A DNA stretch of 64,000 nt, from the NCBI GenBank assembly GCA_039000515.1, contig JBCFYV010011164.1, forward strand, positions 46,417,993 to 46,481,992, given 5' to 3'. The notes under the pieces were generated by a model. It did no database searches and had not been told where the DNA came from. It was given only the letters and a program-made list of their open reading frames with translations. Of the stretch, positions 44,578-56,460 are shown piece by piece. The position numbers and the translations under genes are program-made. Every line of letters starts with the position of its first letter. The stretch's first letter is position 1. This DNA is from Timema cristinae. Its lineage: Eukaryota > Arthropoda > Insecta > Phasmatodea > Timematidae.

Positions 44578-46212
44578 ACAGGATGGGGCATTTAAAGTGT
44601 CACAAGCTTATTTCTTGGAAACCACACATTTTAGACACTAAGTGTCAATTCAAAAGTTGTTTGGTTTTGAGGGCCATTCAAATAGTATTTTTTATTTTTT
44701 ATTTGGTGACCTGATTCAAGGTCATTTCAAGGTCAACTTAGTTATTTTAAATGGAAGCATGTATTTTTTTTATTGGGGATCATATTTTATGCAAAAAACG
44801 AGCAGAATTTATTTGTATAGCTTCACCTTTCATTTGTATTTAACAAAACAAAGCGTAGCTATTATCTTTGAAATTAGAGGTCAGACGTGACTAGTGTCTG
44901 ATCCGTTATATGTTTGAATTAATGTTGGTTAAATGCTCCCAGTGCTCAAATTCCATGTGAATAGTTTAGTGCTCATGTGTACAGTCTTTGGCTCAGTTAT
45001 GTTAGTTTAATTATTTAGTTTGCTTTAGTTGCTCCTTTAAACTAGTCATCAAAAGTAGCTTTGTTAATGTAAAAGAGTGACAAATGTTTTAATTAAGCTT
45101 ATTTTACAAAAATTTCCTCATCAACGTCTATGTCCTCATATTAATAAGTGTTTGTGTATTTTATTTATTAAATTTTTATTCTTTTCGAAATTAATGCATT
45201 TGAGGGCTTTCATGTTATGATTTTGGATGAATGTAGAGGAAAATTCAAGAGGCTGCTACATGTTTAATGAACGTTTTCCTAATCAACCAGCTAAGTCTCA
45301 TATGGCATTTTTTTCATTTAAAAAAAATTCATTTCTTTGTAATAGCAGTCTTAAAGCAAAGCGAAACAGACAGCCAACAGTTTCAAACAAAGAAAATTCA
45401 ACAAATGTTCTAGAATATGTCTGATTAAATCCACATGTAAGTAGCCAGAAAATGTTGATAAAGAGTGATTTAAGTAGATATGTTCTAAGAATTTTGCATA
45501 ATCACAAGTTTCATCCTTATCATATATCTTGAGACTTGTACAGAAACTTTTTTTTTCTTAATCACGTAGATTTTTGCATTTGGATTTTTAGAGAAGTAGA
45601 ATTAAATCCATTCTTTATGTTCAATTTGATGCTATCAGATGAGGCTTCATTTACAAACACTGGACAAGTAAACAGACACAACATGCATTACTGGTCTGAT
45701 ACAATCCACATTGGATGAGAACTGTTCCTAACCAACACTCATGGTCTTTAAATGTTTGGTATCCAATTGTCTGAGATTACATCATGGGTTCTCATTTTAT
45801 CAACAGTTGTTTAAACAGGCAAATGTGTTCAAACTTTATGAGAAACATTCTTCCACAATTATATGAAGAAGTCCCATTAAATGTTAAAAGGAATATGGAG
45901 CCCATCTGCCTAATGTGATGTGTGCTTGACTAGTGTTAAACAGAATGTTTCTTGGAAGGTGAATAGGTTGAGGAGGACCTTTTAACTGGCCGGCTCACTC
46001 ACAGGACCTTACACCAAGGGATTTTTTTTTTATTTGGATCTTTGAAAACAGCATATTTTCAACTGCACCTATGATACCTGAAGACATGAAATAAAGGATA
46101 TGTTGAGTCTGTGTAGAAATTACCCCAGAGATGTTAGCTAGCATCCGAGAGTGCTTTCGTAAAAAAACTTGTAAAATGCATTGATGCTGAAGGACATTTT
46201 GAATACATTCAA
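44578..46212 (+). mobile_element. IS630/Tc1-superfamily transposon relic with decayed transposase
   Basis: Plus-strand transposase remnants in order: FNERFPNQPAKSH near 45270, a helix-turn-helix-type N-terminus; FDAIR-like then MLSDEASFTNTGQVNRHNMH near 45629-45690, around a catalytic aspartate; INSCLNRQMCSNFMRNILPQ near 45800-45850; and KCIDAEGHFEYIQ near 46172-46211, the usual C-terminus. Stops and frameshifts are many. The left end GGATGGGGCATTTAAAGTGT near 44581 resembles a terminal repeat; no right partner was found. It shares its family type with the inverted duplication at 41765-42455. Within perilipin intron 1. Confidence 0.65.
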
Positions 46213-46483
46213 TAAATATTGTTGTTTCACTTCTGTAAACACTTATTACTGCATAGCATCACGTTCACATGACTTTGACACTAAAGATGTAAAAGAAAGT
46301 GTTGTGATAAATACAAGCAACTCAAGTCCAAGAAACTTCTTTTTAAGACCTCTGGTTTCTAATGACTTCTATGCATATGGTTGTTCGTCCCTTTTAGGTC
46401 CAAATATTTTCTGTTTCATTTTACTAGAAGAAAAATATTTTAGTTGATTATTTTGTTTATGTTATTATTTACATCACTAAACC

Positions 46484-47662
46484 ATAGGTTCCCAAATAGT
46501 GTGTCACAATACCCTGGGGTGTTGCGACTATAAGGAAAAACTAAAACTTATAATCTTACTATCTCATTTTTAAATATTATTGAAAAAGTGAAACTAAAAT
46601 CATAAAATACAGGATGAGATGTTTCACCATTATAAACAAACTGTAGACAATGAGATCAAGTGCAACAAAAATATGTTTACTCTATTCCGTCTTATTCATT
46701 TCTGCAATTTTGTTCTAATTTAGTATTTTTAAATTTAAAAAGAATACAAGTTTGTAATGTAAGTTAAATTTTCTTTTAAAAATGTCATGAAATAGAATTT
46801 GGGCATTTTTTTATAATATTGGGTCCAGGGGTGTCGCACGGAAAATCTCACATGTGAAGGGTTGTGCGGTCTCTATGGTAATCATACTGTTTTGGACCCC
46901 TATCATATATTAAAAAGATCATGGATGAAATGTATTTTCTTTAAAGAACTGTATGTAAAATATCATTTTAATACTTCATTCATGGAGAATTACACTCTTT
47001 TAGAAATAATTTCAATACACTACATTTTAAAACTTTTTTCTTTTTTAAAAGATCACCTCCATAGTATTAGGAAAATCATGTGACATGCTGGTTCCCTCTA
47101 CCCAATAGGAAGCTAGCCTTCACATCAAGTTGCCAGGAACTTTTCTATTAGTTAGTTTTAACACTGGAGACAAGGGGTCCAAGAGGCAAGAGATAGGTCA
47201 TATATAAGCCACTTGTGTGTGTGAATCCATAGTAGTAACATAATTCTACACAGCACACAGTACTCTGAATGCGGAACATATAATAGTACACACACAAAAA
47301 AAAGTAATTTAATAAAAACTGTAATTTTATCTCGTGTATCATTTAAATAAATTGTATGCAACATCAAAAGTCTTGCTCATTTCATAATTATAAGTATCAC
47401 ATAACCGTGTGATAACTGTAGTAAGGCATGTATGCATATCATCATCATCATGATCATTATAAATAGTGCTCAATCACAGGGCAATATCAAATAAAATCCT
47501 GCATCAACATAATTGGTGCCGTATCGCAGGTAAAATATCTCAATAATAGACCGTAGCATAATAATTGGTGACCATCGCAGTCCAATATCATAATTGGCTC
47601 CTAATCATGGACCATCATTAGTACATAAATACAATATCATAATAATATGTTTGGGAACCCCT
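46484..47662 (+). repeat. Dispersed repeat copy 2, hAT-like ends
   Basis: The left end TAGGTTCCCAAATAGTG and right end TATGTTTGGGAACCCC are inverted. The interior shares blocks with 21510-22735 (GATCATGGATGAAATG, TAGGAAGCTAGCCTTCACAT, TTTCTATTAGTTAGTTTTAA). No target duplication was found, and the ends may belong to a different element from the shared interior. Confidence 0.5.
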
Positions 47663-47892
47663 TCTCTTAGCTCTTTAGGCCCTACAGTAAGTTTGGTGTT
47701 TTTAAGTAAAATTAAACACGGTCATCTACTTATTACTGATAGGGTTGAAATTTAAACAATTCACAATATTTAACATATTTTTTTCGAATTCTTTAGATTT
47801 AAAAAATTATTTTCTTGGTAAAACCTTTGAAAAATTTACCCCACGTTTTGAAGGACGATTGCAAGATATATTTTTCATTCCCATTGTTCCAG

Positions 47893-48240
47893 CTAATGTA
47901 TAGAAAGATGGAAGCAGAAACAGCCGTTCTCCACAATCAATCTGCAATGTTCCCACATCTGGAGTGTGTGGATCGTGTGTGGAAACTGCCTGTTGTAGAG
48001 AGTGCGTGGAACCAGTCTGCAGACCTCTACTGTAGAGTGAAGGGTTACAACGGAATGCTAAACTGGACCTTGTCAACCGCAGAAGCCACCATGCAAAAAG
48101 CAATTGAGCAAGCAGCTCCAATAGCTGCTCCGATCGCCAAGAAGTTTGAAAGCCCCATACATTATGTGGACCAAACCCTGTGTAAGGGTATTAACTTGGT
48201 TGAAGAAAAAGTGCCTATTGTGAAAGAGCCACCACAACAG
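47893..48240 (+). CDS. Perilipin (lipid storage droplet surface-binding protein), coding exon 1
   Basis: Perilipins coat cytosolic lipid droplets and regulate lipase access and fat storage; insects use them in the fat body. An acceptor (CATTCCCATTGTTCCAG) ends at 47892. The preferred start is ATG 47908 with a good context (AAAG before, G after), giving MEAETAVLHNQ; ATG 47896 is in frame but has a weaker context. The PAT domain follows: HLECVDRVWKLPVVESAW, then ADLYCRVKGYNGMLNWTLST, AEATMQKAIEQAAPIA and FESPIHYVDQTLCKGINLVE. The LPVVxSAW motif is diagnostic. The donor CAACAG|GTAGGG ends the exon in phase 0. The three exons give about 302 residues, in the range of arthropod perilipins. I cannot tell Lsd-1 from Lsd-2 by eye. 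Confidence 0.92.
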
Positions 48241-48571
48241 GTAGGGAACATTGGTGTTATTTTAGTATAAGATTGTTCAACTTTCAATAAAGTACAGCTC
48301 TACCATGTGTAAAAATAAGATTTGAATCCCTGTCTTTTTTACACATTATTTAAAAATCTGCTCGGTTGGGTCTGTGAAGGGTTGTCAGTTTTGGGTCATT
48401 TCACTATTTGAATTGTAGAAGGTCCAAACAGAATTATAATGTAAATACAACTATGAAATGAGCAAGGAAACATGAATAATATAATCATTAAAGTTGCACA
48501 GAAAAAAAGTAAGTACACACTTAGTAAACTTACAATAGCTAGGATTAATAACCCTTTAAATGACAAATAAA
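48241..48571. other. Start of perilipin intron 2
   Basis: Intronic sequence after the GTAGGG donor. No other feature seen before the SINE at 48572. Confidence 0.7.
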
Positions 48572-48856
48572 ATTATTATTATTATTATTAGCACCGCGTC
48601 TTACTACCTGTTCGGGTTATACGCATTTACGCTAATGTGTAATGGTAGGGTGATTGTGAGATGAAATGAAGGACCTACAGTTTAACGTGGAATCCGAACC
48701 ACGGTGGAGACCTGGAATTCCCCACATTCACAAGATGTCTTGTCAGAGGTGAAGGAAGGGTTTGGTAATCAGATAAATCTGTGCCGGGAGCGAGGATTGA
48801 ACCCCGGCCGCCAGCACAGAAGTCTGACACCTTACCCCTAGACCGCCAGGTCACCG
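48572..48856 (-). mobile_element. tRNA-derived SINE, family A, full-length, in perilipin intron 2
   Basis: Complete minus-strand copy from tail (TAATAATAA on the minus strand) to head GGTGACCTGGCGGTCTAGGG with B box GGGGTTCAATCC. A perfect 11-bp target duplication AAATAAAATTA lies at 48565-48575 and 48857-48867, overlapping the tail's A-rich end on the left. Confidence 0.92.
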
Positions 48857-49613
48857 AAATAAAATTAATAACACATTTATGAATACTGCCTTTCTATGTT
48901 AGTAATAAACTATATAGTTTTATAGCGTCACATTTTAATACCTGAGCATGATAGTGTCTTACAAAAAGTAACAATAATAGAATCACTGTAGAGTACAATG
49001 TCTTAATCCTGTAGCCATCCAACTTGTGTGTAGACCACCCTGACCCCTTCTGGGGACACGAAACTGACAGGCATCCCTTGAACCTCTCACATCACCAAAA
49101 TACTTGTTCTGGACTAAGACCTGGGCAGTGTCACCATCAGGTGGGGAAACTAATGTTAACTAACATGCCTGGGTAGTCTGTGAGAAAGAGAAATGAGCGC
49201 TGGAAGATACTCTTGTCAAGTGGTCGAGCATTTACACTTTCTCATATTACAGGAATATTTTAATGAAGACTAACTAACGCAAGGCTTTGGTGGTCTTGTT
49301 TCGCAAACTCACATTTTCCAAGATTCGTGTCTGAAAATTTTTTCTGGTCCATCACACAAAGCTAAAATACACAGTATCCATGCTTTCTCTCCCATCCAAC
49401 AACCAACTCTTCTGGTATGTTACTCCCACCCATCGAAAACACAAGTTATTTAACTTTCTTTGTTCCTAACAAAAAATATACTTCAATAGGTTAAAGTAAT
49501 AGTCAAACGAACTGGGAATATTATGATAAATACAAAATAAATAATACCTATATTACAAATTACCTTTAAATTTAAACATTTAATCTTTCCATTATTGTAT
49601 ATGAATAGTAAGA

Positions 49614-49715
49614 CATACAAATGCATGTACACTTCCTCTAAATTCAACCTTGCTCATCCCTAACATATTAGTATACATATGCACACAACTTTCCGGGTAG
49701 TAAGACAAGTTGCAC
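49614..49715 (+). mobile_element. SINE family B, 5'-truncated, in perilipin intron 2
   Basis: Body and tail only: TGCATGTACACTTCCTCTAA, then CCCTAACATATTAGTATACA and ACTTTCCGGGTAGTAAGACA. Confidence 0.55.
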
Positions 49716-50649
49716 AAAACACTAGCTTAAACGGGATGTTACTTGTACAACTCTTGTATGAATGTGTTATTAATATAAAATATTAATAGGCCCAATAGTA
49801 TTTTATTTGGTGTAAAATAAAACCTTGTGTAAGATAGTAATCTGTTGAAGTAGACTAAAGGGAAGCTTCCATTAGTTTTAAAGAAAGCTTAATGGCATAC
49901 TCATAATTGCGCTAATGATTCAACTATTTCACTTTGACGTGATAGTTTGAACTCAGAGTCCCTGTATGGTGAAAAATATATTTTCTGAGAACCTTTGAAT
50001 AATCATGTTACCATAACTGGTAGTATTAGACTACTTTGACTTAAATAGGTATTCACACTAGTGTTGTGGGCATTGTAATGTACAGTATAGTTAAGATATT
50101 GATCTGCAGTCAAGTTGGATGACTGACCTTGGAAAATACTAACTTTATCAAATCGCTAGGATTAAATGGCAATTTTATAAACAAATTTGAATGTTAAGCT
50201 GATGTTTATTCAGTTTCTTGTATTATGCACGTCATCAGTATTGAAACTTATCACTAGGCTAATAAATCGTTATCTGAGTCAAACATAGTGAAGTTCTTTT
50301 CTGATAATATATAGGAGTTTATCACAAATTATCTCTTGAACGTTTGGGTATTTCACATTTAGAAATATAAATTAATTATTTATAAACAAAAAAGATTCAA
50401 TATGTAGAGTCACTATCTAAAATATTACTTATTTGCACATCTTACATTATTTATGTACAGAAATTTTTGTTAAATTGTTGCATATTTTAATGGTTTACTA
50501 ATATAAACAAGATTATGTTGATAACATTACTAGTCTGTTTGAACAGATTAAATTGATATCTCATTGGTTTACTGATAACATAATCTATTTTCTATTAGCT
50601 ATCATGAGATTATGTAACTGTGGCACACATCTCAAAAGTTCAGTTGGAA

Positions 50650-51800
50650 AAAATATATGTATATTTTAAATCTTGTACAATCCGTCTCCCTTTATCCTTC
50701 CACCATTCTTCTCCACTCATTCACACACTTTCTGTGAATTACGTCTCCCATCTCTTACTTGGTCTACCATGCGGTCTTTTCCTTAAATGTTTCATCTTCC
50801 TTTTCTTTGATATACCTATTATTCCTTGTCATTACCATCACGTCACACTTTGCTATGCCAAATTTCACTCCACAATCTTTCACTTTTTCATTCCAATACT
50901 GTAGCTGTTCCTGTGCTTCTTTTTCATTCTTTCCTCCTCAAGTTTTTGTGTAGCTTTATTCATGACATGACCATTTTTACATTACCATTACAAATAACAG
51001 TAATGAGAGTGCACTCACCTGAAACACTCCATCCTCCCAAACTTTATTTCTCTTAACGCTATTATATGCCTTCTCTACATCCATAAATACCATTACCAAG
51101 TCCTTTCCAAATTCGTCCCTTCTTTCCATCAGCTGCCATATAAAGAAAATCAAGCCTTTTGTAGATCTTTGTTCCCTTAATCCCTGCTGTTTTTCTCTCC
51201 ACCTTTTTTCTTCTTCTTTCTTATTCTCTCTTCTCATACATCTTTGTACAGTGGCACATCAGCATTATTCCCCTATAATTCAAATACCTATTTCTATCTT
51301 CTTTCTTAAAAATCTGTACTAAAATTTCCTTCTTTCAGTCTTCTGGTACTTTATTCTCCTTCCATATCTCTCTCAGCACCTGTATAACCGTTGCTTTCTA
51401 GATTCTCTTGAAGCGCTTGGCAGTTAGTTCATCCACACCGGTGCTTTTCTTTATTTCAACCTCTTTAATGTATCTTCCAGCTATTGCCATGTGGGACACA
51501 TTTCCTCCTTTTCTGCTAGTTCTTAATGTTCCCCTGCTTCACTCACATCTTTCCTTTTCTTGGTTTGAACATCTCAAAATATCCATAGTTCCTTTTTTTC
51601 TGTTTTCATTGTTCTTCCTTCTTCATCCAACATTCTAACTTGTATTTTCTTTCTCTTGTTTCTTACATAGCTATATAAGATTTTACTTCCTTCGATACCT
51701 CTTTCCAGCATCTCTTTCCGTTTTTATATCCAATCTTTGATGGCTTTCCGTACCACCCTCTTCGCTCTTTATCTTTTCCCTATATTTTTCCTCTGTTAAA
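50650..51800 (-). pseudogene. LINE reverse-transcriptase relic in perilipin intron 2
   Basis: On the minus strand 51400-50980 reads EIWKENKVPEDWKKEILVQI, then KKEDRNRYLNYRGIMLMC, QQGLREQRSTKGLIFFIWQL, MERRDEFGKDLVMVFMDVEK, then AYNSVKRNKVWE. This matches a non-LTR reverse transcriptase (EKAYDSVPR-type block). It then jumps to FQVSALSLLLFVMVM, a GVRQGSVLSPLLF-type block, so the segment between is deleted. Flanks to 50650 and 51800 keep the strand's purine-rich character. It is antisense to perilipin and inactive. Confidence 0.7.
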
Positions 51801-52143
51801 AAAAGACTCTTGAAATAGTCACCTTAATTGTGGTTCATGTTAATTTCCACATATTTTATAAACTTTAAAGCTCTGTATTTCAAAAATGAAACCTGGAATT
51901 TTAAAATTTTCAACTGTCTTTCTTATATTGACTTTCTCACTCATTTTTATTTAAATGTGAGTGGGAGAATGAACGCAATGTTGAATAGTCTTGAATATGA
52001 GCAAGGCTTACATAAAAATTTAGTCTTAGTGATTATACTTTTAATGAACTAAAAGAATGTATATATTTTGAGCGTTTCTTAATTGAAATTGTTGTCAGTG
52101 AAAGTGTGCCAAGTAATTTTTATTCTGCTATGAACTGTTACAG

Positions 52144-52393
52144 ATCTATGAGACTGCTAAAACATACGTGACTTCTGCATTGAGACCTGCTTGCACAACT
52201 GTGTCTGCAGTGAAGGACTATGGCACAGGCAAAGCTCAGAGTCTGAAGGATTTGAGTCTTCTGAAGGCTAATGAAGTGTTGTCAACCCACTATGGAAACA
52301 TGGCCCTGTCTGGTTTTGACAGCACAGCGGCCATTGCTGAGCAGTATCTAGACTACTACCTCCCAGCCACTGAGGTGCAATCCGATCACTCTA
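52144..52393 (+). CDS. Perilipin, coding exon 2
   Basis: An acceptor TGAACTGTTACAG joins in phase 0 to exon 1, giving IYETAKTYVTSALRPACTTV, then SAVKDYGTGKAQSLKDLSLL. This is the amphipathic 11-residue-repeat part of perilipins, which inserts into the droplet surface. The end LDYYLPATE matches the conserved perilipin motif around D-x-YLP. The donor CACTCTA|GTGAGT ends the exon in phase 1. 250 nt, no frame problems. Confidence 0.92.
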
Positions 52394-52740
52394 GTGAGTG
52401 AATTTTACTCAGATTTATTTTACCTCTCGCTTCCGTAATTGGACAACAATAACTTATCTTTCTTTATTAAACTATCTGCAAAGATAGCATAAAACAATGG
52501 GTATACAGTTAACTGCAAACCCTATACTAGTTTAATGTTGGTTAATTTATTTAATTTTAAAACGTTAAGGAAATTTAAAATACCAATATACCTTTTATTA
52601 TTTTATGAACCTTCAATTTGTGAGAAAATATTGTTAAATAAAGTTGCAAGTAAAATCTAAAGTAATGACTTATTTGTAACATTTGCCCCTTAATTTTCCA
52701 AGTATTATTGAAAGAATCAAAGTTAAAATTTTTGTTTCAG

Positions 52741-53066
52741 CTCCCCCTGCAGCCGAAGGAGAGGACAAAGTGCTCAACACAGTGTACACAGTAGGCCGTT
52801 TGTCCAATAAGGCTGCACGTGCTGTGTACATGGCTCTGTCTTCACAGGTGAATCACATCAATAAGGACAATGTGCAGGAGTACATTGCATCTCTGGTTGC
52901 TTTCCTCCATCTCACATCTTATCTTAACGCAGCGAAGCAGACCACCACCCCAAACAATGCTTCTACCCCCGACTCGTCACAACCAGAAGCCACCAAGGCA
53001 GATATGCCAACAGAAAAAGTGCCCTTAGAATTAAAATCAAAATTGCCTACAAATAATGCTATCTAA
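52741..53066 (+). CDS. Perilipin, terminal coding exon
   Basis: An acceptor TTTTTGTTTCAG ends at 52740; the split codon A|CT completes threonine. The exon encodes PPAAEGEDKVLNTVYTVGRL, then SNKAARAVYMALSSQVNHIN and EYIASLVAFLHLTSYLN, the TVxRLSxKxxxRxY helix region of the family. A low-complexity tail rich in threonine, proline and asparagine follows, ending NNAI and TAA 53064-53066. Tail sequences vary widely among perilipins. A poly(A) signal lies 86 bp downstream. Confidence 0.92.
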
Positions 53067-53151
53067 TTTTTTTTTTATTATCTTTCCTCCTAGTAGAATG
53101 AATTGTTATTTAGCGTTCATATTTACTGGAATTCTGAAATTTATAAGTCTG

Positions 53152-53157
53152 AATAAA
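53152..53157 (+). promoter_or_regulatory. Candidate poly(A) signal of perilipin
   Basis: The first AATAAA after the perilipin stop codon. Others at about 53365, 53525 and 53652 could give longer 3' ends. Confidence 0.55.
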
Positions 53158-54598
53158 TTAGATGAGAGTAGTCAGTCTTTTATCTGGAAATAATTGTTTT
53201 GTATGTTAACAAGTACTATTAAATATGTATCGTTTGTAAAATACCATTTTATAAAATATTATAGATTTTGGAATATTTTGTTTAAACCTAGATGTTAAAT
53301 ATACCAATCATATTAACTTTTGTCAAGAAATATTTTTATAATATCTGTTAACAAATATATTTCAATAAATTGTTTGTGTAGGTTTATATATTATATAAAC
53401 TTATATATCATATAAGTTGAGAGTAATATTTCAATTTAGTTTTTGTATCCCTTAGTACTAAAATTAGTTTTTAAATGACCTAGAAGAAATCTAGGTTTGT
53501 GAGCATTGTTTGATTAGGGAAGTAAAATAAATTTGGTGTGTGTTTTCTGCTAAAAATAAGTCAAACTTTGAGAATTTGAATTTAATAAAAATTATGACTG
53601 ATAGGGTAAGTAAGGTAATGTTTTTATATTTATAGTTCTTATTTAACAAGGAAATAAAGCTTTTAAAACAATTCTTTGATTTAGTTTTTAAAAACTGAAA
53701 TATTTAATTCGTATTTTATGATGACCTTAATTGAAGGTAGAATTGAATATTATGAGATATTCTTGAAGCTGAATCTAAAATTGAATAGTTAAAATAATGT
53801 TTAATGTTAGTTGAAAGTATAATAATTTGCATGATATGTAAATTTTGGTATTACATATAATTTACAAAATGCTTTATTCCAATTTTTTTTTTTACACAAA
53901 TACTGATTTATGATGGTATAAAATTTTTAAAAAAATATTGATGTTTAAACGAGGTCACAGTTAGCCTAAAGTCATTCAACCTAAATCTTAAACCAAGTCA
54001 ATTTAGCCTAAGAAATTAAATCAAGTCATTTGGCCTAAAATGTAAATTGAAAACCTTCGGTTATCTTTGGAAAGTAAAAAGTACTGTATTTTCATCTGAA
54101 TATAGTGAGATAGTTACAATATTTCTGAAAAACATTGACATGTCTCCTACATACAGCTCTACCCCAACATATCTATAATCTTAATTACACACACAAAAAC
54201 AATAGATCAATAGCTCACTAAACACTAAACTACATTTTTTGTATATAAATTTACGATCTTATTTATTTGTTAGTATCTCTCATGATTATAAAATTAATAG
54301 GAACGAAGATAGTGAAAAACAATAAAGAACACCATTTTCAGCACTTTTTACACACAGTAAAATTGTACAGTCGAATGATAGGGACTTTTGACAACTTATT
54401 TAGAAAAGCAAAAATAAAAGTGGGAACAAATATTCAGCTCACGCGCTTGGAATTTTTCTGAAGTGATGCCCGATTTTTGTCTAAATTTACTGTAATGGTA
54501 ACTCTTACATGTACATATATTTTTTAGCTAGGCCTATTGTCTATATAATAGCGAGCGATGTATGAAATAAATTTTGTCAGTGAACATCAATATCATAA
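53158..54598. other. AT-rich stretch downstream of perilipin
   Basis: May hold alternative 3'-untranslated sequence. A short repeated phrase (GTCATTCAACCTAAA, GTCAATTTAGCCTAA, GTCATTTGGCCTAAA) lies at 53970-54045. No gene recognised. Confidence 0.5.
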
Positions 54599-54742
54599 TG
54601 CCAGGCCACCACCGTGGTTCGGTTTCCACGTTAAACTGTAGATCCTTCATTTCATCTCGCAATCACCCTACCAATACACATTAGCGTAATTGCGTATAAC
54701 CCGAATGGGTAGTAAGACGTGGTGCTAATAATAATAATAATA
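54599..54742 (+). mobile_element. tRNA-derived SINE, family A, 5'-truncated
   Basis: Starts inside the body at CCAGGCCACCACCGTGGTTC and ends with GCGTATAACCCGAATGGGTA, then GTAAGACGTGGTGCTAATAA. Confidence 0.85.
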
Positions 54743-54957
54743 TAATGGACGCAGATATAAACTTAAATTATGAGTTTGACTAGATCTTTAACTATTTTCA
54801 TTATTATTATATTTTGTATTAAATAAAATGATAGAATATTAGGAAAATGGTAGAGCACAAATAAAAGTAAAAACACTTAACACATGTTTACACACTCTTC
54901 AATACTTCGATGCTACTATATATAGCATCTTCCTCAGGAAGTAGTAGTGATTATTAA

Positions 54958-55340
54958 TATAAGTGAGAGAGAGTACCTTATATAGTGTGTGAGTGAAATT
55001 TTGGAAAGAGACTGTGAGTTATTGTGTGAAAGATAAAATATGAGCGCATGTGAGAAAAAAAGTTAAGAGAGTGAGAGAGAAAATGTTAGAAAAAGTTTGA
55101 GTGAAAAAGGGTTAGAGACAAAGATTGAGGCCAAGAGTTTAATAGAGAGATATTTAGAGATAGTTTGAATGAGATAAAAGCTCAAGCTAAAATTTGAGAG
55201 AAAGAGAGTTTGAGACAGAGGGAAAATGTGAGTGTGTTTGAGAGAAAAAGTGAGTGAGTTTGAAGAGTTTAAGAGTGAGTGTGATAAAATATGTGTGAAA
55301 GATTGTTTAATGGTGTGAGAGAGGGAAAACGTCTGAGAAG
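54958..55340 (+). repeat. Purine-rich GAGA-type low-complexity stretch
   Basis: About 380 bp dominated by G and A (GAGAGAGTAC, GAGTGAGAGAGAAAATG, TTTGAGAGAAAGAGAG), with periodic TTTGAG or GTGAG phrases. The apparent serine- and leucine-rich frame on the other strand is a by-product. Confidence 0.8.
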
Positions 55341-55389
55341 ATAGATGTGGTACACAAAACATTACCTTGAAATATCCTTCCTTAAAATT

Positions 55390-56460
55390 TTGTAGCAACA
55401 TTGTTAAACTAGGGAAAACTGCCACAGAAGCTTATGCAATGTTGAAAGAAGTCTACGGGAATGAATGTTTATCCCGCACACAAGTTTTTGAGTGGTTTAA
55501 ACGGTTTAAAGAAGGGTGTGAAATGACCAAAGACGATCGGCGCCCAGGATGGCCCTCAACATCAAAAACTGACGAAAACATTTAAAAAAATTGGTAAATT
55601 AATCCGCGCTGATTGTCGTCTGAGCATCCGAGGGCTTGCTGAAATTACAGGAATCGACAAAGAAAGTGTTAGACAGATTTTGCATGAATCATTTAACATG
55701 CGGAAGGTTTGCACAAGCAAAAGGAATCAAGACAGAACATTTGTACTGACATCCTAAACAACATCGCCACTGATCCATATTTGTTAGACAAGGTGATTAC
55801 TTGTGATTAATTGTGGTTTTTTACTTACAATCCCAAAACAGAGGCAATCCACGCATTGGAAGAGCCCAAGCTTGCCAAGGAAAAAAAAAAGCCAGGATAA
55901 GCAAATCCAAATTCAAAGCAATGATTGTCTTTTTTGACATTTGTGGCATTGTCTACGTTCACTGGGTACCCGAGGGTCAGACGGTCAATCAACATTTCTA
56001 CATCGAGGTTCTGACGGCCCAACGTTAGCATGTGAGAAGACGAAGACCCGATTTGTGGAAGACCAAGTCCTGAATTCTTCACCAAGACAATGCACCAGCC
56101 CATTCTGCCTTGTCTGTGAAAGCGTTCTTCGCAAAATAAGGCATCACCGTGTTGGAACATCCACCGTACTCGCCCGATCTTGCTCCCTGTGACTTTTTTC
56201 TCTCTTTCCCAAGGTCAAGTCGGCGCTGAAGGGGACAAGATTTGAAAGTGTGGAAGTGGTTAAAGCAAAAGCGACGGAGGTTCTCAACCAGCTGACAGAA
56301 GAGGACTTCCAGCACTGCTTTCAACAATGGAAACGTCATATGGAGCGGTGTAGGGATCGCCAAGGGGAGTACATTGAAACCAATAAAACTTCTGCTGTAA
56401 TTGGTGACGAATAAAAAGTGTTATGACTTCAGTCTGGTTATTTAATAGCCATACCTCGTA
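55390..56460 (+). pseudogene. Mariner-family transposase relic with 3' terminal repeat
   Basis: Helix-turn-helix part: VKLGKTATEAYAMLKEVYGN, LSRTQVFEWFKRFKEG, DDRRPGWPSTSKTDENI, then GIDKESVRQILH. Catalytic core: WFFTYNPK, with a stop where the first catalytic block DETW should be; AMIVFFDICGIVYVHWVPEG; HQDNAPAHSA; and YSPDLAPCDFFLF, the D34D mariner signature. The end is ATEVLNQLTEEDFQHCFQQW, then KRHMERC. Frame changes and stops (near 55583, 55755, 55810, 56030) inactivate it. The right terminal repeat GGTTATTTAATAGCCATACC, then TCGTA ends at 56460 with a TA. The left end is missing, replaced by GAGA-rich DNA. Confidence 0.88.

Noticed and set aside
47807..48121. 104-codon minus-strand frame opposite perilipin exon 1
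   Set aside because: Antisense shadow of a well-supported PAT-domain exon.
55063..55425. 120-codon minus-strand serine/leucine-rich frame
   Set aside because: It is the complement of a GAGA-rich low-complexity tract.
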